Of a stretch of DNA of 64,000 bases, positions 1 to 10,000 are shown in pieces. The notes under the pieces are model-generated. The model did no database searches and was not told where the DNA came from. It saw nothing but the letters and a program-made list of their open reading frames with translations. The DNA is from Paraphoma chrysanthemicola. Taxonomy: Eukaryota > Ascomycota > Dothideomycetes > Pleosporales > Phaeosphaeriaceae. The stretch is from the NCBI GenBank assembly GCA_020744225.1, contig JAGMWG010000018.1, positions 1,178,001 to 1,242,000 on the forward strand, given 5' to 3'. The position numbers and the translations under genes were made by a program. Numbering within the stretch: position 1 is the stretch's first letter; every line of letters starts with the position of its first letter.

Positions 1-784
1 ACGCTCGCTTGCCGCCTTGGCACCAAAGTGCCGTGGGCCCTGCCTCGACCTTAACCTCACTGCACCCACGTTGTTTCACACGGGATGACAGCTCGAAGCG
101 ACCCAGCTTCTATGCTTCCATTTCTGCAGGGTCGGCTGTCATCCCCCGAATATGCTTGATTCGACCACGTGCGTCTCTGCTGTTCATTTACCAGCGACCG
201 GCCGCTCGGGACAGACATGATCTTGCCAACTTCTTTGCGAAGTCAGAACCAGCCAGCGTTGTCATGTCGGTTCCGTGCGACTTGACGGTGGCATATGTGA
301 TAATGGCCATGGAGTTCACGTGAATGCTTCAGTTACCCCTTCGCGGACCGTTCATTGTGCTTATATTTACGTCGCTGTACAGTTGACGGGCTTTTTCACA
401 GGTCATATGCTTGATATCTCGATGCTCAGGCCCCGGAACATTAGACCTGTAGCGATTGCAGTGAGAACAAATGTCCATGCAGCAATTTGGAACTGACCGT
501 GACCATGGATGACACGTACAACCACAAGTAGTGATCACATTTCGTCTCTAATGGAGATCACATCTCCTGTAATCCCGATGTTAATCCCACAATATCACAA
601 TACATGGCTCTTGAAGAGCTACAGTTTGAATTTGCGAGTTCGGCAGCATCAAGTCCACAACGAAGTGTGTACAGGAGCTGTCACACTTTTGCGCATGTAA
701 AGCGCCGCTCACTTTGCTAGCGCCATGTTGCTCGCCATATCCATTGCGCTATTTCCTTTGCATTTTACTTGCTAGCTCATCTAT
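1..784. other. No supported gene
   Basis: Short open frames occur here on both strands, but none has a recognisable domain, sensible codon use or splice continuity. The end next to 785 is presumably the promoter of the first gene. Nothing else was seen. Confidence 0.5.
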
Positions 785-2400
785 ATGCGATTGCTGAACA
801 AGATGAGTGTAGGTGTAGTCATCGCAAAGGCACGCGACAATGACCCGGGGGAATTACGAGCCCCGATATCGTTTCTCGATCCTGTCGTATGTCACACATC
901 TGGTTCCTGGAGTACAGCCTTTGATCTTGGGAATGGCAGTACTCGTAGTCGGCCACGGTCTTCCAGCGATTGCGCCGAAGTTCACAGTCTGCCACGGGTA
1001 GCAGGATCAGGCATGTCTAAAGCTGAACCACCAGTCGTTCGTCGGAGCCGAACTGTTCATTCTAGATCATCTGCTAAACAGTCCGTGGAGCTCGGTGTGG
1101 AAAGATCAGGTACATCGCAAAAGCATAGAGAACACATACCATCGCCTTCTTCGGGTCAGAAGCTTTCCGTGCCGGGAAAAGTCCCTCCTCCAGACCTGGG
1201 TTTGCCTGGAACTTCAGTACAGCCTCACAAACAAGATAGTACAGTTCCCTTGAGCTTAACACAATCGTCATCGCTCCCTAAACTGACCGCAGCCAAGGGG
1301 TTTCTGCAGTGCTATTGGAACATTCCTGGGGGCATATATTACTTCAAGAGAACTCCGATTGCTCTCAAAAATTATACTCAAAGGACCTTTGAGATGCTAG
1401 TTACCGCAGGATACTTACTGGAGGATGCCAAAGGTTTTTGGTGGGTTTCTAGTGGAGAGTATGAGCTTTTCAAGTGCAGAGAGGATGCACTCACAAATCT
1501 ACTGGATAACACTGATCGTGCATCGTCAGCCTACTCTCACTGTAAGCATCTTCACCCAGTAATTGCTTCAGTCACATCTGGACAACTACAGGAACAAGCA
1601 CCCGCAAAGGCTGGCTCGAGCCTGTACGAAAGACGAGCTGCCACCCGAAAATCATCAATTCTCAGAGTCTGCACTCCGCGATATCCATGGAACGAAGACG
1701 AACCAGACTGTGACTATGTTGCAATCTTCCCAAGGTGGACTTTTCCCGAGGGTGTCTGTTATCGACAAAGCGTACAATGGTTTCCCTGCATGACGAAAAC
1801 TGACATCGAAGACGCTGTTACTGCCGATACCTAGTTGAAGACGAAAAGGGCCTTCTCATTGCCCGTTCCGATCAATACAAGCTACTACGCGTCAGCGATA
1901 TCGCTGACCACGAACCCATGGACGTACCCAATAAGTTTTCGCTTAAAATCAAGTGTCCTAAATGTGAAAAGAAAAAGAGCAAGGGTGAGAAAATTATTCA
2001 CTGCGACGGCCGCGAACTATCATACGATATACCTCTCCTTCCTCCACAAATCATCCAGTCAAGCTCAACACACCCCTCACCTCCCGGCACGCCGATAGTC
2101 AAAGAAGACAGCTTCATGACCGAAACACCCAAACTTGAGAGGAGGGCAACGAGTCTCTTAGATCTAGGACTTGGACGCCCTGGCCCACGAACTAGGTTCA
2201 ATGCAAGCTCAACAAGCCTGGACAGTACGGGGGTTCTGAACGAGGAGAGATTGACAGAAAATGGGGAAAAGTGGGGGAGAATGAGGAGGAAACATGCTGA
2301 GAAGCGGAAGAAGGAAAAGGAGGAGAATATGATGGTCAAGGCAACTATGGCGAGATTGAATGGGATTGCTTGGACGCATCCGTTTGCTGCGAAGGAGTAG
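785..2400 (+). CDS. Hypothetical protein with a duplicated module, frame disrupted
   Basis: I do not recognise this gene. The frame opens with ATG at 785 and runs 349 codons to a stop at 1834. A second frame then carries on to a stop at 2400. The first part has a low-complexity Ser/Pro-rich N-terminus of about 170 residues, then a compact module (about residues 175-240) ending YLLEDAKGFWW. A related module follows and straddles the frame change near 1825-1830, where the other frame reads YLVEDEKGLL. The C-terminal part has one CPKC motif, is otherwise polar, and ends in a Lys/Glu-rich segment. Similarity between the modules suggests one gene interrupted by a one-base indel near 1825. An 83-nt intron (1752-1834, weak GTGTCT donor) would also restore the frame but would delete most of the second module. 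No function is proposed. Confidence 0.55.
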
Positions 2401-2931
2401 GAAAAGAAACAGCTGTTGTTTTGTAGTGTGTAGTTTGAAGCAGTGTTTGTTATGAAGTAATGTAGTTAAGATATGAAATCGTTAAGTAGTACGCAGCACT
2501 TCTCTGCTTAGTCCCATCACTGTGGGTGTGACTTACGGCCAGTGCGCGGTTCATCGATATGAGTAACGAGAAGGGTTGACTGCTTTAGCTCTCGTGAGAG
2601 ACGATCTAGCGACTTTGCACCATACCGGAAGGACGCGCTGTGCTCGTTCCGAAGCGTCGTTTGTGCTCATGTGAATAGCATTGTAATATTACATCATCTA
2701 GCCCACTATCATACAACACTCATTAATGAAACATGAACCATGTAGTATCACATACCACAAACAGTATGAAAGACCATAATCGTACACGATAGCCCATCGA
2801 GATATTGTCCTCCTTTTGCCCCGCCAGAACAACCTGTCCTTCGGGTAGGTTGAGGAGATGAGCATGGCTATGATATGCGCTCGATACACTGACAACAGCA
2901 TGTCTACTACACCAAGCTGCAAGATGTAGTG
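2401..2931. other. Intergenic, no gene seen
   Basis: This lies between two plus-strand frames. It should hold the 3' end of the first gene and the promoter of the second. No RNA gene or repeat was seen. Confidence 0.5.
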
Positions 2932-3507
2932 ATGTTCGTGAATCGTCGTCCAGTATTTCCAGATCCTTGGCCAAACCTAGCCTCCATGAAAGAAGCAATC
3001 TCCAAGTACGAAAAACTGCTCAAAAAGCATGGAGCTGAACCCGCGGCGCCGAGTCGCCCATGGAGCCAGACGAAGGTTTGGGACCTAAGATGCAAAGTTG
3101 CCTACACACAACTCAAGCTAAAGCCGCGCTGCTCCGCAGACGACGAAGCTAACGCCTTCGAAACCCTCACTGACGCACTCGAGTTCTACGAGGAATCCCA
3201 CGGCAAACATGACGGGAAGCACGATGAGCATACACGTGTCTGTGCGCATCTGCTCCTGAAAATGTACGAGGATCGAGACATGAACTCAAAGGCAAAGGAG
3301 TTGATGATGCTGTATGCATTGGAGCAAAATGAATGGGCAAACGCTCGAGACTTGATAGTCGCGCATTCTAATGTGGGTGCTGGTCTGATTTCAGTTTTTC
3401 TTCTGCTTCTCGTCGTTACCGCAATTTTGTTATACCATGCAGTGGGCTGGTGGGATCGTCGTGACGGGGAAATTGTTCATGGTGTGGATATGTGCAATAG
3501 AGACTAG
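2932..3507 (+). CDS. Hypothetical small protein with C-terminal membrane helix
   Basis: This single-exon frame gives about 191 residues from ATG 2932; a later in-frame ATG at 2986 would give 173. The family is not recognised. The body is helical and charged (Lys/Glu/His-rich) with TPR-like spacing of aromatic and leucine residues, but no repeat could be established. Near the C-terminus a stretch of about 20 hydrophobic residues (around residues 147-167, rich in Leu, Val and Ile) looks like a single membrane span, followed by a short hydrophilic tail. This fits a tail-anchored protein facing the cytosol, which is inference only. The start is uncertain because an upstream exon cannot be excluded. 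Confidence 0.45.
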   Translation: MFVNRRPVFPDPWPNLASMKEAISKYEKLLKKHGAEPAAPSRPWSQTKVWDLRCKVAYTQLKLKPRCSADDEANAFETLTDALEFYEESHGKHDGKHDEHTRVCAHLLLKMYEDRDMNSKAKELMMLYALEQNEWANARDLIVAHSNVGAGLISVFLLLLVVTAILLYHAVGWWDRRDGEIVHGVDMCNRD

Positions 3508-3886
3508 AAAGGTGGCAGGTGCAATTCACCTCGTATTCTCGGGTAATTTGGCGTTTGTTAGTGATAGATAGCGTCCATAGAAGCGTACCATGGGGAAAAG
3601 AGAATCTGGCTTTGGTCCTCCACTCAGCGCAGCCTTCGACTTTGCATCGTCGACAAAACAAAGTAACAGCGACACAACGCGACTCAGACCGGATCAAGCT
3701 ACCTCCCACAACACTCTCTACACTCAGGTAGGATTCACAATCACTGACGATATCTCGGACCCCCTCCCATGGGTATCGCCAGGCTTGTAATTCTTGAAGT
3801 CCCCTAAGGAGTGCTTAGAGGTGTCAGGGACATCTCAGATTCACTGCCTCCGGAATAACGTAACACGAGTTTTGCCAAAGCTCGAA
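3508..3886. other. Convergent 3' intergenic region
   Basis: The plus-strand gene ending at 3507 and the minus-strand zinc-finger gene ending at 3887 converge here. Short frames in this stretch look like chance. No further feature was seen. Confidence 0.5.
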
Positions 3887-4255
3887 TCACATCTTCGCCT
3901 CAGTGCCCTGGAGTTCAAAGTACAAATTCCAATGGTTCTTACACCCAGGATTGAACGCGCTCTTGCAACTCGTGCATCGACTTCCGCTATCCATGTACTC
4001 TTGCACAGTCAACACGTGCTTACAAGAACCACAAAGAACGGCCTTCTCATCGTTCGCATTCCGTGGCCAGACACCGGACTTATGAGTCTCACATGCGTCG
4101 TGGCAGCTGATGCAGGCGTAGAACTTGTTGCAGCAGAAATGTTTGATGGCGATGATGTCGAAGGGCGAGTGCCAGTGCGTGCATTGAGTGAGTGGGGTGA
4201 CAGATAGGCCGTGGACTTGTGGGGGTCCTTTAGGATCGGGCGTGTTGTGGTCCAT
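3887..4255 (-). CDS. CHY-type zinc finger protein, Hot13-like
   Basis: A 122-residue intronless protein that is almost entirely one CHY zinc-finger domain. Read from ATG 4255, the zinc ligands appear in the expected order: CTHWH near residue 25, then HFCC and YACISCH, a following H, a conserved W, LCGSCKH near residue 75, then CTSCKSAF and a terminal NPGCKNH. The length matches the small fungal proteins related to yeast Hot13, which helps small Tim proteins and the Mia40 oxidative pathway in the mitochondrial intermembrane space by handling zinc. That role is family knowledge and not shown here. No presequence is visible. Larger CHY proteins carry an added RING finger; this one does not. Confidence 0.85.
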   Translation of the reverse strand: MDHNTPDPKGPPQVHGLSVTPLTQCTHWHSPFDIIAIKHFCCNKFYACISCHDACETHKSGVWPRNANDEKAVLCGSCKHVLTVQEYMDSGSRCTSCKSAFNPGCKNHWNLYFELQGTEAKM

Positions 4256-4710
4256 GTTGAATGATATTGAGATTGTGCACCTGCAACGATCTTCTCATGG
4301 ATATTTACGAAATAAGGCCTAGTCGTTTTGATGTGCGCAAGCCCGCCCGAAAGCTTCAACGTAGTTCGATCCTACGGGAACAGCCCCATACTTTTCCGCG
4401 TGCGAAATGCAGTATGTCGTAAGAAGTACCCTCGGCTATCCACGAAATGGTGAAAAAAGAATCCTCTATGTGGGATCCGTAGCCCGATTCTTTTTCCCTC
4501 TACCCACAGCCAAGGCAAACGCAACTCCGATGCTCGCCGACAGACGCGTCTCAGCTGAGGGTCGTCACAAGCCCCGCCCCCGCCGAGCTCATGCACCAAA
4601 CATTGTAGCTCACACCTCAACAACGCATTGCACTACCACACCACTCAATTCCCTCACTACACCCAAGTAAATTCTATCTTCCAGGCTCGTAGTATACACA
4701 ATCCGCAATC
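4256..4710. other. Divergent promoter region, zinc-finger gene and TPI
   Basis: The two genes are transcribed away from each other, so the stretch should contain both promoters. A C-rich, Ca/Ac-rich run just before 4711 is typical of strongly expressed fungal glycolytic genes. No defined site is claimed. Confidence 0.4.
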
Positions 4711-5654
4711 ATGGGTCGCCAATTCTTCGTCGGAGGTAATTTCAAGATGTATGTCACGACCCAAGCAGTGAGTACCGCAAAGACAGACGAAAGAGGCTAA
4801 CAAGTCTAAAGGAATGGGACTATCAAGTCCATCAAGGATATCCTCGATAACCTGAACAAGGCGAAGCTCGACCCAAACACTGGTGAGTTTGCATCTATTG
4901 CGTTGTTTCTCTGCCATGCTTCACTGTCCGCGCAATCGCAAAAGCAATTCACTGACCCCCCATTCCCAGAGGTCGTCGTTGCCCCACCAGCCCTGTACCT
5001 CCTCCTTGCGCGCGAGCACCTCCGCGAAGGCCTCGAAGTCGCTGCGCAGAATATCTTCGATAAGCCCAGCGGTGCGTTCACCGGCGAGATCTCCGCCGAC
5101 CAGCTCAAGGACAGCGGCATCACCTGGACGATCTTGGGTCACTCAGAGCGCCGTGTCATCCTAAAGGAAGACGACGAATTCGTCGCGGCAAAGACCAAGG
5201 CAGCGCTGGACTGTGGGCTCGGTGTGATTCTGTGCTGCGGTGAGAGCTTGGAGCAGCGCGAGGCGAACAAGACGATTGAGGTTGTCACTAAGCAGTTGAA
5301 GGCTGTGGCAGACAAGGTCAAGGACTGGAGCAAGATTGTCGTCGCTTACGAGCCTATCTGGTAAGTTACACCACTCCCACACTTGGGCCTTTGCTAACTT
5401 GTTTCAGGGCCATTGGTACCGGCAAGGTTGCAACCACCGAGCAAGCACAAGAGGTACACAAGGCGATTCGCGAGTGGCTCGCCAAGGAAGTCTCCAGTGA
5501 GGCTGCGGAGAAGACCCGTATCTTGTACGGTGGTAGCGTGACAGAGAAGAACAGCAGCGAGCTCGCGAAGCAGCCCGACATTGACGGTTTCCTTGTTGGC
5601 GGTGCCAGCTTGAAGCCTGCGTTTGTGGACATCATCAACAGCAACCAGGCCTGA
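4711..5654 (+). CDS. TPI1: Triosephosphate isomerase
   Basis: This glycolytic enzyme interconverts dihydroxyacetone phosphate and glyceraldehyde-3-phosphate in the cytosol. Four exons are clear: 4711-4748, 4812-4882, 4970-5360 and 5408-5654, with introns of 63, 87 and 47 nt. They give 248 residues, the normal length of this TIM-barrel enzyme. Catalytic residues are all present: Lys12 in GGNFKMN, His94 in LGHSERR and Glu164 in AYEPIW, followed by the flexible-loop motif AIGTG and the phosphate-binding YGGSV near the C-terminus. The first intron interrupts the Met13 codon, so a single-exon prediction would miss the catalytic lysine. The gene is intact and should be highly expressed. Confidence 0.98.
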
Positions 5655-5921
5655 ATGCATGGCAGTGGAGCGCGTCTATAAGTCAGGCAGATCCGTAGCA
5701 TAATTTTGCGGAAAGCTGATGTAGACTCGAAATGTAAACCTTGAAATGACCGGAAGATTGTGTACAATTGATACAGTTTTGTACAATGGTGTGTTCGTTC
5801 GATTCAGCAGGACCACACGTGGTCATGCATCCTTTCCACCCCTAGCCTCAGACTATCATTTCGAAATAGCTTGTTTTAGCTGTCGCTGTGAATTCAATGC
5901 TCCCTGTGCCACACCCTGTGA

Positions 5922-6391
5922 TCATATTTGCACCTTTGCGCCGTGGAAAGGATCCCAGATACCCCTCACGCTCTCATTCACACTTGTGACAGGCCTGCCA
6001 GTCTTCCTGTTCTTCTCTCCTGTGCTGTTCCGCAGTATCTCCGCCTTCTCCCTGACACCCTCATTCTGTAGGTTCTTGACGCATATCGACCGCGACGTGC
6101 CATTGATGTAATGTGCGATTATGACGGGATGCCGCCGTGGTCGTGGGGCGACGGATATCTCGATTTGTGGATTGTTGCGTGCAAAGTTTGGAAGAGAGGC
6201 CTTTATGAACGAGTTCATGCCGCGCGAGGAGCCCCACCAGTTGCAGTAGTGGAATGAGAGCGATTTGCATGGGAGGATGAATGAGCCGACGCCATTCTGT
6301 GAATATTAGCAACGGCGAAGGCATCGCGAAGAGTCTAGTTGTTTGAGCGTACCTGTGACTTTGCGATCGTCTTAATCGCCGACAAAGGCAT
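5922..6391 (-). CDS. MRPL51: Mitochondrial large-subunit ribosomal protein mL43
   Basis: This is the mitoribosome large-subunit protein of the L51/S25/CI-B8 thioredoxin-like family. The gene has two exons on the minus strand, 6353-6391 (13 codons beginning MPLSAIKTIAKSQ) and 5922-6296, split by a 56-nt intron. They give 137 residues, the usual fungal length. The core motifs are CNWWGSSRGMN, LPNFARNNPQ, and the HPVIIAHYINGT strand followed by KNLQNEGV. The N-terminus lacks a long cleavable presequence, as is common for this protein. It converges on the TPI gene and is divergent from U1-70K, with only about 220 bases between the two starts. Confidence 0.93.
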
Positions 6392-6615
6392 TCTGACATG
6401 CAATGGTTGCTGGACTGGTAATGCAGGTGTCGTCGTTGGCATCGAGAAACTTTGGGATTCGCAATCACGTGCACCTGGCGCCTGCCGCTAACGCCGCGCG
6501 CAGCTCCCTCAAACCCCCATCATCCAACTTCACTTTTCATCGTCATTCCCTCCACGCCCATCCATCCAACTACTTCACATCGCTAGCTGGAGCGCATTCC
6601 AGCAATTCACCTGTC

Positions 6616-7863
6616 ATGACGGACAAACTCCCGCCCATGCTGCTGAACCTGTTCGCGCCGCGACCGCCGCTGCGATGGGTTGAGCCTTCTGACCACGCGC
6701 CGGAGAAGCGCTGCACGCCCAAGATTGGCGGCATCGGCCAGTATATGCAGGCGCTACGAGAGTACAAGGATAATGATGGCTACGTCCCAAGCGACAGCTG
6801 GCTGCAGAAGCGCGACCGTAAAAAGCTCGAGAAGAAGGAGAAACAGGAGAAACTCCTCAAGGAAGTGAATGACTTATGTACGTTGCCTAGTGCGATTGCT
6901 CTCACCTGCGCCTCACCCGTATATATACTGACCGCTACAGACAAACCCAGCGAAGACCCCAAGGTTCAAGGCGACGCTTTCAAGACTCTCTTTGTCTCCC
7001 GACTTGCATACGGTGTCACCTCCGACGACCTCGAACGCGAATTCGGCCGCTACGGACCCATTGAGCGCATTCGAATTGTCGAAGATATCACTGCACCTCC
7101 CGACGCGCCTCCGAAGAAGCGCAAGCGCGGCTACGCATTCATCGTGTACGAGCGCGAGAAAGACATGAAGGCTGCGTACAAGGAGACCGACGGCATCAAG
7201 ATCAAGGACAGACGCGTTCTCGTCGATGTCGAGCGCGGTCGCACCGTGTCTGGCTGGCGTCCTCGTCGCTTCGGTGGTGGTCTTGGTGGCCGCGGCTACA
7301 CCAAAGGCCCTGCTGCGCGTGGCCCCTCAGGTCCCGGCGGATTCGGTGCACCCGCTGGTCCTGGCGGGTTCGGCGCTCGAGGCGGCGGTTTTGGTGGCGG
7401 TTTCGGCGGACGTGGCGGAGGTCGAGGTGGGTTCGGCGGAGATCGTGGATTTGGCGGCGGCCGAGGAGGCGGATTTGGCGGAGGACGAGGTGGTGGAGGA
7501 TTTGGAGGAGGACGAGGGGGCATCGGCTACCAGTCGAATGGCTACGGCCCGCCCGACGGTGCACCTGCCGGGCCTCGCGGCCCACGAGAGGGCGGCTTCG
7601 GAGGCGGACGCGGCGGTGGATTTGGTGGCGACCGCGGATCAGGAGGAGGAGGCCGTTTCGAGGACAGACGAGGTGGTGGTGGTGGTGGTGGCGGTGGTGG
7701 GTACGACCGGGGATCGAGCGGCGCAAACAACGAACCCCTGGGTAGCAGAGACCGACCGCGCGACGGCGGCCGTGAGGGTGGGTATGGCCGTGACGACAGC
7801 TCACGGAAGCGTGGGTACGAAGGCGACAGCTACGACGATCCAAGACAACGAAGAAGATACTAG
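6616..7863 (+). CDS. SNP1: U1 small nuclear ribonucleoprotein 70 kDa (U1-70K)
   Basis: Core U1 snRNP protein that binds stem-loop I of U1 snRNA in 5' splice-site recognition. Exons 6616-6877 and 6941-7863 are split by a 63-nt intron and give 394 residues. The N-terminal U1-70K motif is intact (LLNLFAPRPPLRW, KIGGIGQYM), followed by a Lys/Glu helix. The single RRM spans about residues 100-180, with RNP2 TLFVSRL (103-109) and RNP1 RGYAFIVY (150-157); a conserved VDVERGRTV closes it. From about residue 205 to the end the protein is a Gly/Arg (RGG) tail, ending in an RD/RE-rich stretch, much more glycine-rich than the human RS domain. The ATG at 6616 was chosen because it begins the conserved block; the frame upstream is open but unconserved. 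Confidence 0.96.
   Translation: MTDKLPPMLLNLFAPRPPLRWVEPSDHAPEKRCTPKIGGIGQYMQALREYKDNDGYVPSDSWLQKRDRKKLEKKEKQEKLLKEVNDLCTLPSAIALTCASPVYILTATDKPSEDPKVQGDAFKTLFVSRLAYGVTSDDLEREFGRYGPIERIRIVEDITAPPDAPPKKRKRGYAFIVYEREKDMKAAYKETDGIKIKDRRVLVDVERGRTVSGWRPRRFGGGLGGRGYTKGPAARGPSGPGGFGAPAGPGGFGARGGGFGGGFGGRGGGRGGFGGDRGFGGGRGGGFGGGRGGGGFGGGRGGIGYQSNGYGPPDGAPAGPRGPREGGFGGGRGGGFGGDRGSGGGGRFEDRRGGGGGGGGGGYDRGSSGANNEPLGSRDRPRDGGREGGYGRDDSSRKRGYEGDSYDDPRQRRRY
7672..7700 (+). repeat. GGT trinucleotide microsatellite inside U1-70K
   Basis: An almost pure run of GGT codons, with one GGC, encodes a polyglycine stretch in the RGG tail. Such runs are prone to length variation between strains. Confidence 0.8.
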
Positions 7864-8579
7864 GCCATTCCGGCGGCTTCAGTTGCTTCAGCAAGGGTTT
7901 GTCAAGGTTACACCCCTTTCTTTCGCCTCATCATTTCTCGTCAATGAGGGTAAGATCAGCTTCAGTCGACTTGACCTTCGCAACACAGATACCGCCTTTG
8001 AGAGATGGTAAGCGGCATGGGTGCACGAAATCAGCAGCTCTCCATCAGGTACGACTTGGCTTTGTACCATCCTGTCTACACCACACGCAAAGGAGATTGG
8101 TCAACACGCGATCACGGGACAATTCGGCAAAAACGCAAAGGGTCGGGTAGGGCAAGGTGACTCTCATTACATGTTTTACTAGGTTTTCCTTTCTTTGCTT
8201 CTGGCGGGTAGGTGGGTAGGTACGTAAAGTACGTGCACGTTCAGTTTTGTTAAGGTAAGATTGCAGGTAAGGAACACTACGTCCTCGCTTGATGATCTTG
8301 CTATGATGCGCTAGCTGCGAGAAGTAGTTCCTACATAAGCTTGCTATAGGAACCTCGTCGGAGTCGTCTCTTGTGTCTAAGGCGATTTTGCTGTGTGCGT
8401 CCATTCGCGCTGAGTATGCGACACATGTACATTATCACGTCAATACGTGGCTCCGTAGTATGTCAAACACGCTAAGAACATCTACATTGCAGGTTGAGGG
8501 GCTTGATTTGTGAAATATCAGATGCTAACATTTGTGATTCTGTACCCATCCCGCATCAACCACACCCCAGCCATTGCAC
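7864..8579. other. Convergent 3' region, U1-70K and UPRT
   Basis: The two flanking genes point toward each other, so only 3' ends are expected. Frames reading through from 7202-8011 are shadows of the glycine-rich exon. No RNA gene was recognised. Confidence 0.5.
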
Positions 8580-9462
8580 CTATTTCCCCAGCGTTAAGTA
8601 CAACCTATCTCCAATATCTCCCAGACCCGGCTTAATCATACCCTTCTCATCCACGTCTTCATCACACCCACCAACCCACACACTCACACCCTCCTCCCAC
8701 TCCTCACATGCCTTCCTCAACCCCTCTTTTGTCGCCAGCACTGCCACCACAATAATCCTCTTGACGCCCCAATCCTTCAGCGTATCAATCGCCGCACACG
8801 CCGTCGCGCCCGTCGCAATGACCGGGTCCACAATGATGGCGAGCTCTGGCAGCACGGGGTTCGGGTTCGACGGCGTGCTGCTGTGGTACGGCAGGTTGTT
8901 GTAGTACTCGACGGGCTGTAAGGTGGATTTCTCGCGGTAGAGGCCTAGGTGGTGGATGGGCACGGGGCTGGGGAGGAGCGAGGATAGCGCGGGGATCATG
9001 GAGAGGCCGGAGCGGAGGATTGGGACGAGGGATATGGTGGAGGGGTGCGGGGAGGTGGTGGTTTTGGAGTAGGGGTAGCCGAGCGGGGATTTGTCCTGTC
9101 AATTGCATGTCAGTTTGGTCTGTGTGGATTCAATAGTAATGAGATTGTGCTGTTATCATTTGTAGTCTTTGAGTTTTGGGCAAAGTGTCTTGAGATTTGT
9201 AGGTTAGGTATACTTGGAGCAGTATACCCCCACTTTCTCCTAGTGATATTGGAGGATGGAATGGAAATGATAAACATACCGTCCCGTCTTGTTGTGCGGT
9301 CAGACCAGCTCCAAGCGCCTCATACCCGACCATGAGGGCGATTTCATGCACCAGCGTTTGCGCATCTCTGCATCCCGTGCTTGCGGAACGGAGCTGGGAG
9401 AGCTTGGCCTGGAGACACGGGTGGGATGAAACGTGTGCGTTTTTGGGAAGGTTGGACGTCAT
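8580..9462 (-). CDS. FUR1: Uracil phosphoribosyltransferase
   Basis: This pyrimidine salvage enzyme makes UMP from uracil and PRPP. Minus-strand exons are 9280-9462 and 8580-9095. The 184-nt intron is long for this window. The product has 232 residues, normal for fungal UPRT. The N-terminal KLSQLRS and the LVHEIALMVGYEALG helix are typical. The second exon has VPILRSGLSM and the PRPP loop VDPVIATGATACAAI, and ends with the uracil-binding PGLGDIGDRLY. No uridine-kinase domain is fused. This enzyme is the usual determinant of 5-fluorouracil sensitivity in fungi. It shares an upstream region with the divergent fluoride exporter gene. Confidence 0.96.
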
Positions 9463-10000
9463 TTTCAGTTTCGGAGCTCTAACAAAGTTTAAGAGGAGGG
9501 GAATCTTCAGCGAGTAACTGAGAAATTTATTTTAAAGACTACTTTTGAGGACTGCGCGCTGTTTGTTGTGCGTCGAGCTGGTTGCTTCGGGCAGGTGATT
9601 GATAGCCATAGCTCCACAAATCCCAGCTGATAGCAGCCTCGCTTCGGGCACCTCCGCGTCCCTGCCTGGGCCCTCGAGTCCAGCTTCGGTTGGGCGCATA
9701 AAGCTTAACACTACATCCCTGCGTGTATCGGACCGGTGCCCAGGAACCGCTTTCGTGAACGCATGCATGCAAACTGTCTTAGATGGCCAGAGTTTATGTT
9801 ACCCTTGGGGCTGGCGTGAGGCGGCCATGCATGAATCGGGCGCCGGGTGGGAATTGCTCATAAGGCGCGTGTCCCGAGTCGCGCTGCTGGGAATATTGTT
9901 GTTCTTCTTGTCTACTGAGGGAGACTTTTTGTGCTGAGGTCGCGTGTCTAGCTGATAGCGGGACTGTAAGGCTGGCTGCGTCATTGCACGTCGATCCTGC
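9463..10000. other. Divergent promoter region, UPRT and FEX
   Basis: The flanking starts face away from each other across about 540 bases. No coding frame is convincing. Confidence 0.45.

Noticed and set aside
9..323. 104-codon plus-strand frame at the left edge
   Set aside because: No motif, mixed composition, and overlapping equally long frames on the other strand.
7202..8011. Long frames antisense to and overlapping the U1-70K glycine-rich exon
   Set aside because: They are low-complexity shadows (Arg/His-rich or Ala/Val/Glu-rich) produced by GGN codon bias in the RGG tail.
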